Assembly (NCBI GenBank): GCA_023393045.1
Contig: JAEWMV010000208.1
Coordinates: forward strand, 1 to 5,374
Length of the DNA: 5,374 nt
Origin: Bacillota bacterium
GTDB taxonomy: Bacteria > Bacillota > Clostridia > Christensenellales > CAG-138
Direction: 5' to 3'
The translations under genes were made by a program, and so were the position numbers. Positions within the stretch are counted from its first letter, which is position 1. Every line of letters begins with the position of its first letter. This document shows positions 1 through 5,374 of this stretch, in pieces. The notes under the pieces are model-generated. The model was not told the DNA's origin. It saw nothing but the letters and a program-made list of their open reading frames with translations, and searched no databases.

Positions 1-1086
<1,086 letters not shown>

Positions 1087-1091
<5 letters not shown>

Positions 1092-1117
1092 CAATTGAAA
1101 ATAAAAGATTGACAATT
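1087..1117 (+). repeat. Two direct copies of attgacaatt in the ppdK 3' spacer
   Basis: The 10-mer attgacaatt occurs at 1087-1096 and again at 1108-1117, 21 bp apart, in an AT-rich patch that contrasts with the GC-rich genes around it. The first copy overlaps the ppdK stop codon. Each copy contains TTGACA, the consensus -35 hexamer. The first TTGACA (1088-1093) is followed after 17 bp by GACAAT (1111-1116), a 4-of-6 match to a -10 box, so a promoter for the downstream lipoprotein gene is possible but weak. Alternatively it is the trace of a dispersed intergenic repeat. Confidence 0.5.
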
Positions 1118-1129
1118 ACCGGATAAAGA

Positions 1130-1160
1130 AACGGCACCCGCCGGTCAAGCGGGTGCCGTT
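1130..1160 (+). terminator. Hairpin after ppdK, probable intrinsic terminator
   Basis: A perfect 12-bp inverted repeat pairs aacggcacccgc (1130-1141) with gcgggtgccgtt (1149-1160), leaving a 7-base loop (1142-1148). The stem is GC-rich in its inner part and starts 38 bp after the ppdK stop. The following run is only TTCTTC, with the upper stem end contributing two more T, so the U-tract is poor. It most likely ends ppdK transcription. A leader hairpin for the downstream gene is the alternative. Confidence 0.75.
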
Positions 1161-1171
1161 CTTCAAAAGCC

Positions 1172-1181
1172 GGGGGAGGGG
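1172..1181 (+). promoter_or_regulatory. Ribosome binding site that sets the lipoprotein start
   Basis: The run gggggagggg contains GGAGG at 1175-1179, nine bases before the ATG at 1189. An in-frame GTG at 1153 would add 12 residues (MPFFKSRGRGKT), but it lies inside the descending arm of the hairpin and has no such site in front of it. The ATG at 1189 is therefore preferred; it also gives a clean signal peptide. Confidence 0.75.
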
Positions 1182-1188
1182 AAAAACC

Positions 1189-1773
1189 ATGAAACGCCGG
1201 ATTGTCGCCATGCTTGCATTTGCCGCCATTGCGCTCTTGCTATGCGGCTGTACGAGGGAACAGGTCGTTGAAGAAGATTATACGGTTGAGATCGAAGGCA
1301 AAACGGCCGTCATTTCAAAGCAAAACGGTACCGTCACCGTCGGGGACGACGTGTATCAATACGCGTATTCCGCGGACGGCGTGCTGCTCATCGTCTATCC
1401 CAACGGCTATGGCTATTCGAGAAAAGCTGTTAATTCCGGCGGCGTGATCGCTTATGCGTCGTCTTTTACAGATGCCGAGGGCGTCCCTTCCGACAAAACC
1501 GAAGAAGAGTTTGGCTACATCGGCGGCTTTGCGCTTTCGTCAGCGCTCGACAATATGGTTTCTTCCCCGTCCGGCGGGGAGGGCGGCCCTGCCGTCGCCT
1601 TTTTGCTGGCGATTGGCGGCCTGTGGCTGCTCATCTCGCCGCGTTCCGCGTGGATGCTGGGCTATGGCTGGCGCTTCAAGGGCGCGGAACCTTCCGATAT
1701 GGCGCTCGCGGTTTACAGGATAATCGGCGGCGGGCTTATTGTAGCCGCCATCGTTATGTTCCTTGTAAGGTAA
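1189..1773 (+). CDS. Predicted lipoprotein with two C-terminal membrane segments, unknown function
   Basis: The 194-residue product starts with a lipoprotein signal: MKRR, a hydrophobic stretch (about residues 5-18), then LCGC with Cys21 as the likely lipidated residue. A cysteine at position -2 of the lipobox is unusual. Residues 22-130 form a polar, beta-rich outer part with several tyrosines and glycines (for example YPNGYGYSRK) and end in a Ser/Gly linker. Two membrane segments follow at about 134-150 and 176-193. The short loop between them carries the pattern W-x(5)-W-[KR]-F-K-x-AEPSD, then a YR-I-GG motif entering the second segment. This reminds me of the small DUF6199-type membrane domain, a recollection and not a search result. 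No enzyme motif is visible. It stands alone on this strand after the ppdK hairpin, and its last 20 bp overlap the convergent HD gene. Function unknown; the coding call itself is well supported. Confidence 0.85.
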   Translation: MKRRIVAMLAFAAIALLLCGCTREQVVEEDYTVEIEGKTAVISKQNGTVTVGDDVYQYAYSADGVLLIVYPNGYGYSRKAVNSGGVIAYASSFTDAEGVPSDKTEEEFGYIGGFALSSALDNMVSSPSGGEGGPAVAFLLAIGGLWLLISPRSAWMLGYGWRFKGAEPSDMALAVYRIIGGGLIVAAIVMFLVR

Positions 1774-2368
1774 GCTTCGCGTCGAGGAGCCATTGATGCG
1801 GCGCTAATAGCATGCCGTGCTCGAGCGCATAGTTAATGTAGGCGAGCGCGGCACAGGCGAGCGATTGTTCCAACGCGGTACAAACGGCATCATAATACGG
1901 CGGCGCGCCTTTTTGATCCCACGACAGCTTATCCGCGATAAAAAGCAACATATCGTATGCGCCGGGATTTTCTTTTAGCGTTGAGTGGCACTCTATCGCC
2001 GAAAGTATGGTTCCATCATCAATATTGAAAACATCCCTTGCGAATGCTGCGGAAATCCGCTGGTGTAGCAGAAAGGGATGTTTTTGTTCGGCCTCGTCAA
2101 TGCTCCAGCCGCAGGCCCAGGCATACTCCAGCATATCCTGCGGTTTGAGCATACACGAAATATCATGCAGCAGAGCGGCGCGGGAAGCGACGGTCTTGTC
2201 CAGCCCAAAGCGCGCGGCAAGTTCCTCGCTCGTTCGGGCGACTGCCGCGCAATGCGCCGCGGTCGATTCTTTGCCGTTTGCGCGAAGGAAAGCGGCGACG
2301 TCCACATCTGGAGCGCCGCACATTGGCGTTTGCTTAACGTAAGGCCATTGTGAAAGCAGCGTTTTCAT
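1754..2368 (-). CDS. YqeK-like HD-domain phosphohydrolase
   Basis: The 204-residue product is a cytoplasmic HD-superfamily metal-dependent phosphohydrolase. The metal-binding pattern is complete: His39 (TAAHCAAVA), His68-Asp69 (ALLHDIS), His97 and His102 (KHPFLLHQRIS), His128 (AIECHSTL) and Asp146 (FIADKLSWDQ). The order and spacing resemble YqeK, which cleaves diadenosine tetraphosphate symmetrically, and the C-terminal part (LAYINYALEHG, then a helix) also fits that family. It differs from classical YqeK by having SWDQ after the AD motif and by not sitting next to nadD and rsfS, so it is more likely a paralogue whose substrate is unknown. The start ATG at 2368 overlaps the acetyltransferase stop as ATGA, which suggests translational coupling; the nearest purine-rich site is weak. 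It is the last gene of the minus-strand operon, and no terminator is evident after it. Confidence 0.88.
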   Translation of the reverse strand: MKTLLSQWPYVKQTPMCGAPDVDVAAFLRANGKESTAAHCAAVARTSEELAARFGLDKTVASRAALLHDISCMLKPQDMLEYAWACGWSIDEAEQKHPFLLHQRISAAFARDVFNIDDGTILSAIECHSTLKENPGAYDMLLFIADKLSWDQKGAPPYYDAVCTALEQSLACAALAYINYALEHGMLLAPHQWLLDAKLTLQGT

Positions 2369-2829
2369 GGCAAAAGGTAAACATCCTCTTCAAAATCATT
2401 TGTGCCGATATGCTTAAAACCAAGTTTGTTGAGCAGACGGATGCTTGCGGTATTTTCCGCAAGTACGCCTGCTTTGATGGCGGAGCCGCCCTGCCAGCGC
2501 AGCCATGCGATTAGCGCCGAAAGCGCTTCTGTGGCATATCCCTGCCGCGCGAAAGCGGGGCCGACGGTATAGCCGACCCAATACGCAGTATCCTCTTTTT
2601 TCAGATACAGGTCGCCGATCAGGCGTCCGGAATCAGTTTCGATGATGGCGAGCTGCGCGCCGTTTTCAAAAGAAGGTTCACAAAGCAGCGCTTTGTCGTA
2701 TTCCTCGCGCGTCAATCCTTTGAATCCCTGATAGCGCATCCAAGCCTCATCGTTGCGGTAGCGCATGAAAGCTTCGATATCCTGTGCCCTGAAGGGGCGT
2801 ATTGTGCAGCGCTGTGTCTTTATTTTCAT
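2365..2829 (-). CDS. GNAT-family N-acetyltransferase (RimJ/RimL-like)
   Basis: The 154-residue product is an acetyl-CoA-dependent acetyltransferase of the Acetyltransf_3 (RimJ/RimL) type. It opens with the typical strand TQRCTIRPFRAQDIEAF. The acetyl-CoA pyrophosphate loop is RQGYATEAL (Arg95 to Leu103), preceded by AYWVGYTVGP. The late motif AENTASIRLLNKLGFKHIG (residues 124-142) is the standard C-terminal GNAT signature. The substrate cannot be read from sequence; protein N-termini, amino sugars and small amines are all possible. The reading frame is open up to 3018, but a start there would run through the glycosylase gene, and the conserved fold begins at the ATG at 2829. That ATG is 8 bp after the glycosylase stop, and AAAGGAAAG inside that gene's end lies upstream, somewhat far for a Shine-Dalgarno site. 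It sits between the glycosylase and HD genes in one operon. Confidence 0.9.
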   Translation of the reverse strand: MKIKTQRCTIRPFRAQDIEAFMRYRNDEAWMRYQGFKGLTREEYDKALLCEPSFENGAQLAIIETDSGRLIGDLYLKKEDTAYWVGYTVGPAFARQGYATEALSALIAWLRWQGGSAIKAGVLAENTASIRLLNKLGFKHIGTNDFEEDVYLLP

Positions 2830-2837
2830 AACATGTT

Positions 2838-3665
2838 TTACGCTTTCCTTTGGCAACCCCTGCAGAAATACACCGCGCCGCCCAGGTAAGCTTCCTTCTC
2901 GATCGCCGTGCCGCAGCGGGGGCAGGGGGAGCCGAGCGTGTTTTTGGAAAGGCGGGCCGCATAGCCGCCGGGATTTCCGAACAAATCCTTTTCCGTGCTC
3001 CTGCCGCCCGCCTCGCACATTTCTTTGAGCGTGGAGGTGACGCTTTGATAAAGCGTGCGGAAATCATCCTCGCAAAGCGTGTTCATCGCCCGGCGCGGAT
3101 GGATGCGCGCGTTCCACAGGATGTCCTGCAGCACGCCGTTGCCGAGGCCGGGGATGCGCTGCTCCGTGGCGAGGAAGGCTTTGGCGGACATTTTGCCTGC
3201 GTTCCCGTCATACAGGCCCCTGAAATATTCATAGATGAAATCCCGGCCGAGCGGGTCGGGCTTATCCACCGCAAGGCGGTAATACTTCTCCTCGCATCGG
3301 CCGAAGGGAGAAACGCCGATGAAGCCGTACATCTGTATGCTCACGGCGAGGTGCGCGCCGTCCGTAAAGCGCAGCAGGAATTGGTGCTTTGCGGGCGGCT
3401 TTTCATCCGCCGAGAAATAGCGGGGGAACGCGCCGTCCGAAAAATAGAGCATGGCGCGCTCCGTGTTGATTTCGACGAAGCCGCCGTGCTGCGCCGCGCC
3501 GCGTATCGTCTCGCCCGCGAGCATGTTTGCGTAAAGCTCCTTATCCGCCATGAAGAACGCAAATTTGTGCGGCGTTTGCTCAAGCGTGACACCGGCAATT
3601 GTTTTGCCAGAAAGCGTTTCGCCGATCTGCCGCGCGATGGTCTTCGCCTCCGGGTATTCGAGCAT
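2838..3665 (-). CDS. Fpg/Nei-family DNA glycosylase homologue with altered catalytic N-terminus
   Basis: This 275-residue protein has the full Fpg/Nei architecture: an N-terminal domain, a helix-two-turn-helix region (KMSAKAFLATEQRIPGLGNG, about 158-177, with Asn176) and a C-terminal zinc finger with Cys248, Cys251, Cys268 and Cys271. Family members excise oxidised bases. Classical Fpg begins MPELPEVE and uses the N-terminal proline as nucleophile; here the start is MLEYPEAK, so Pro is Leu while the catalytic Glu (Glu3) is kept. The beta-hairpin lysine of Fpg appears to be glycine (HGGFVEI, about 60-66), and the zinc-finger arginine appears to be glycine (GGAVYFC). An in-frame TGA at 3683-3681 excludes a longer N-terminus. 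I recall similar proteins starting M-[LI]-E-x-PEA in gut Firmicutes, annotated as endonuclease VIII, so it is probably a conserved subfamily and not a decayed gene. It is the first gene of the minus-strand operon. Confidence 0.9.
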   Translation of the reverse strand: MLEYPEAKTIARQIGETLSGKTIAGVTLEQTPHKFAFFMADKELYANMLAGETIRGAAQHGGFVEINTERAMLYFSDGAFPRYFSADEKPPAKHQFLLRFTDGAHLAVSIQMYGFIGVSPFGRCEEKYYRLAVDKPDPLGRDFIYEYFRGLYDGNAGKMSAKAFLATEQRIPGLGNGVLQDILWNARIHPRRAMNTLCEDDFRTLYQSVTSTLKEMCEAGGRSTEKDLFGNPGGYAARLSKNTLGSPCPRCGTAIEKEAYLGGAVYFCRGCQRKA

Positions 3666-3843
3666 AGCGTCCTCCTCCGATCATGCAATTGTATTGGGTC
3701 TGTTTTCCATCAAATCGTATCACGCATGGCCGCGCCGCACAAGCCGATAATGCGCGGGCGGGACTATTTTGCTTGAAATAAAGGATTTTTTGCCCCGGTG
3801 CAGAAAATAAGCAGCAAAACGACTCTATGAAGCGGAGAAACGA
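3666..3843. other. Divergent intergenic region between the glycosylase operon and dgt
   Basis: This 178-bp stretch separates two divergently transcribed operons and must hold at least two start regions. I see the minus-strand ribosome site at its left end and GGAG (3834-3837) six bases before the dgt ATG at its right end. An AT-rich patch (3763-3791) contains TTGAAA (3773-3778), but no good -10 at 16-18 bp. I find no convincing operator palindrome and no coding potential. Confidence 0.6.
3671..3678 (-). promoter_or_regulatory. Strong ribosome binding site of the glycosylase-like gene
   Basis: The minus strand reads GGAGGAGG, five bases before the ATG at 3665. Together with the in-frame TGA at 3683-3681 it fixes the unusual MLEYPEAK N-terminus. 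A TACAAT (-10-like) lies just upstream at 3693-3688, but there is no matching -35 at normal spacing (the nearest, TTGATG, is only 14 bp away), so I do not call a promoter. Confidence 0.8.
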
Positions 3844-4860
3844 ATGAACAGGGATATTTACAGCGGCTATCTCAGGGAACAGACCGAGCGGCTTGAAGCG
3901 GAAACGCTTTCACCATACGCAATGCTTGCCGTCAATTCGCGCGGGCGCGAAATATCCATCGAACCCTGCCCGATACGCACCGCGTTCATGCGCGATAGGG
4001 ACAGGATTATCCATTGCAAATCCTTCCGCAGGTTGAAGCACAAAACACAGGTTTTCCTCTCGCCCGCGGGGGATCATTACCGCACGCGCCTCACGCACAC
4101 GCTCGAGGTCAGCCAGATCGCGCGCACCATCGCGCGCGGGCTGCGCCTCAACGAGGATTTGACGGAAGCCATCGCTCTCGGGCACGACCTCGGCCACACG
4201 CCCTTTGGCCACGCGGGGGAGGCCGTGCTCAATGCGCTTGTGCCCGGCGGCTTCGAGCACAATGTGCAGAGCCTTCGCATGGTGGAAAAAATCGAAAACG
4301 GTATGGGTCTCAATCTCACGTGGGAGGTGCGCGACGGCATACTCAATCATTCCGGTTCGGGCACGCCGGCGACGCTCGAGGGGAAAATCGTTTGCCTCTC
4401 GGACAAAATCGCCTACATCAACCACGACATTGACGATAGTATACGCGCGGGCGTGCTCAGGGAGGACGAGCTCCCCAAGGACTGCACGGAACTGCTCGGC
4501 CACAGCCACGGCCAGCGCATCAACACGCTCATCCTCGACATCGTAGGCAGCTCCTGCGGCAAGCCGGACGTTTTGATGACGCCGGAAGTGAAAGAAAAAT
4601 TCCTGAAGCTGCGCGCGTTCATGTTCGAGCATGTGTATTTCAACAGCACCGCAAAGCGCGAGGAGGGGAAGGGCAAGCATGTCGTGGAGCAGCTTTACCT
4701 TTATTATCTCAGCCACCTCGAACTGCTGCCGGAGGATTTCAGAAAGTTTATCGACGAGGATGGAGCGGAGCGCGTGGCCGCGGATTATATCGCCTGCATG
4801 ACGGACAGATACGCCGTCACGGACTATCAGAGCAAATTCGTGCCCAGCGAGTGGGTGTGA
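3844..4860 (+). CDS. dgt: Deoxyguanosinetriphosphate triphosphohydrolase-like protein (dNTPase)
   Basis: The 338-residue cytoplasmic enzyme hydrolyses a dNTP (classically dGTP) to the deoxynucleoside and tripolyphosphate, lowering the dNTP pool. The family motifs appear in order: EPCPIRTAFMRDRDRI and SFRRLKHKTQVF (about 40-71), HYRTRLTHTLEVSQIART with His85 as the first metal ligand, GHDLGHTPFGHAGE with His114-Asp115 plus His118 and His123, FEHNVQSLR with His139, ILNHS with His169, and SDKIAYINHDIDD with Asp187. The HD site is thus complete. The length matches the shorter dGTPase-like class of Firmicutes, not the longer E. coli Dgt. The ATG at 3844 is preceded by GGAG at a 6-base spacing. dnaG begins 82 bp downstream on the same strand with no terminator between, a pairing common in Clostridia that links nucleotide-pool control to replication priming. 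Actual nucleotide preference and any allosteric activation cannot be told from sequence. Confidence 0.95.
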   Translation: MNRDIYSGYLREQTERLEAETLSPYAMLAVNSRGREISIEPCPIRTAFMRDRDRIIHCKSFRRLKHKTQVFLSPAGDHYRTRLTHTLEVSQIARTIARGLRLNEDLTEAIALGHDLGHTPFGHAGEAVLNALVPGGFEHNVQSLRMVEKIENGMGLNLTWEVRDGILNHSGSGTPATLEGKIVCLSDKIAYINHDIDDSIRAGVLREDELPKDCTELLGHSHGQRINTLILDIVGSSCGKPDVLMTPEVKEKFLKLRAFMFEHVYFNSTAKREEGKGKHVVEQLYLYYLSHLELLPEDFRKFIDEDGAERVAADYIACMTDRYAVTDYQSKFVPSEWV

Positions 4861-4930
4861 ACTTTCAGCCGCAAAGGCAGGATATACGGTTTCGTTGTTG
4901 AATATATGAAGTTGCGCGAATGAGCGGGAA

Positions 4931-4935
4931 GGGAG
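4931..4935 (+). promoter_or_regulatory. Ribosome binding site of dnaG
   Basis: GGGAG at 4931-4935, within a longer purine run, lies seven bases before the ATG at 4943. This supports that ATG as the dnaG start. The rest of the 82-bp dgt-dnaG gap holds only a six-codon ATG frame (4907-4924) and no hairpin, so read-through from dgt is likely. Confidence 0.7.
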
Positions 4936-4942
4936 AAGAAGG

Positions 4943-5374
4943 ATGCCGTATTTTCCCGACGACTGGCTAAACGAGCTGCTTGCCAAAACGGACATCGTTT
5001 CCCTCGTCTCGGAATACACGGCGCTTTCCCCCAAGGGCGGCCGCTTCTGGGGCCGCTGCCCGTTGCACAACGAAAAAACGCCCTCCTTCTCCGTCCAGCC
5101 CGAAAAGCAGATGTTCTATTGCTTCGGCTGCCACGCGGGCGGGGGCGCGATTGCCTTTGTGATGAAGGCGGAAAAGCTCAATTTCACCGAAGCGGTCTCC
5201 CACCTCGCCCAGAGGGCGGGGATGGAGCTGCCAAGCGAAGCGGACGACGATAAGCTCCGCGCGCAACGCGCGTATAAGGAAAGGCTTTACGCCGCCTGCA
5301 AGGAAGCTGCGCTTTTCTACCACAACCAGCTCAAGTCCGACGCGGGCATCCCCACGCGCGAATATCTCGCGCGG
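4943..5374 (+). CDS. dnaG: DNA primase DnaG, N-terminal part (3' end outside window)
   Basis: DnaG makes the RNA primers for lagging-strand synthesis and works with the replicative helicase. The window holds the first 144 codons in an uninterrupted frame to the last base. The product begins MPYFPDDWLNELLAKTDIVSL, the usual primase start with a helix leading to the DIV motif. The CHC2 zinc-binding domain follows: CPLHNEKTPSFSV gives Cys39 and His42, and YCFGCHAGGGAI gives Cys60 and Cys63. After it comes KLNFTEAVSHLAQRAGMEL, the conserved helix closing the zinc domain, then a charged linker toward the TOPRIM catalytic core, which is outside the window. The ATG has a good ribosome site. In Clostridia the next gene is often the primary sigma factor rpoD, which would be expected to the right. 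Confidence 0.96.
   Translation, partial: MPYFPDDWLNELLAKTDIVSLVSEYTALSPKGGRFWGRCPLHNEKTPSFSVQPEKQMFYCFGCHAGGGAIAFVMKAEKLNFTEAVSHLAQRAGMELPSEADDDKLRAQRAYKERLYAACKEAALFYHNQLKSDAGIPTREYLAR

Noticed and set aside
1153..1188. GTG start adding 12 residues to the lipoprotein
   Set aside because: The codon lies in the hairpin stem, while a strong GGAGG serves the ATG at 1189, which also gives a normal signal peptide.
1726..1749. Inverted repeat ggcggc / gccgcc near the end of the lipoprotein gene as a terminator for the HD operon
   Set aside because: The stem is only 6 bp with a 12-base loop, has no T-run on either strand, and lies inside coding sequence.
2830..3018. 63-residue N-terminal extension of the acetyltransferase
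   Set aside because: It would overlap the glycosylase gene for most of its length and contains no GNAT sequence; the fold begins at the ATG at 2829.
3688..3713. Minus-strand promoter TTGATG to TACAAT for the glycosylase operon
   Set aside because: The spacer is 14 bp, too short for a standard promoter, and the start would fall almost on the ribosome site.
3730..3757. ccgcgc / gcgcgg inverted repeat in the divergent region as an operator
   Set aside because: The arms are six bases with a 16-base gap in GC-rich DNA, easily expected by chance.
2850..3776. Long plus-strand open frame (308 codons) opposite the glycosylase-like gene
   Set aside because: The product is rich in Ala, Arg and Val with no family signature, and it is the mirror of a gene with a clear zinc finger and ribosome site.
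3910..5070. Long minus-strand open frame (386 codons) opposite dgt and the dnaG start
   Set aside because: It lies antisense to two well-supported genes, has no recognisable motif, and its composition is what a GC-rich complementary strand produces.

Overview
The window looks like ordinary chromosome from a GC-rich Firmicute of the class Clostridia, probably a gut or anaerobic lineage. This rests on three observations. The pyruvate,phosphate dikinase fragment lines up without a gap against the numbering of the Clostridium symbiosum enzyme, as I remember it. A dgt-dnaG gene pair is typical of Clostridia. The Shine-Dalgarno sites are strong GGAGG types. The genus cannot be fixed from the sequence alone. 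The genetic code is standard and the base composition is fairly even, with no transposase, phage gene, tRNA, rRNA or CRISPR array visible.

Layout, left to right: (1) bases 1-1091, plus strand, hold the 3' part of ppdK, cut by the window edge and covering the whole PEP/pyruvate-binding barrel. It is followed by a short AT-rich spacer with a 10-bp direct repeat and then a strong hairpin (1130-1160) that is probably its terminator. (2) 1189-1773, plus strand, is a small membrane-anchored lipoprotein of unknown role with two C-terminal membrane segments. Its 3' end overlaps the 3' end of the convergent gene by 20 bp. (3) 1754-3665, minus strand, is a compact three-gene operon transcribed right to left: a divergent Fpg/Nei-like DNA glycosylase homologue, a GNAT acetyltransferase 8 bp downstream, and a YqeK-like HD phosphohydrolase whose start overlaps the acetyltransferase stop (ATGA). 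(4) 3666-3843 is a 178-bp divergent intergenic region. (5) 3844 to the window end, plus strand, carries dgt (dNTP triphosphohydrolase) and the first 144 codons of dnaG (primase), which runs off the right edge.

Functionally, the right half concerns nucleotide pools and DNA replication (Dgt, DnaG). The divergent minus-strand operon combines a DNA-repair-like fold with a nucleotide-type HD hydrolase. The left half is central carbon metabolism (PEP/pyruvate interconversion) plus an orphan envelope protein. The most unusual element is the Fpg-like protein, which keeps the fold signatures and zinc finger but lacks the N-terminal proline and apparently other catalytic residues of classical Fpg. I saw no evidence of a new defence, mobile or RNA system.
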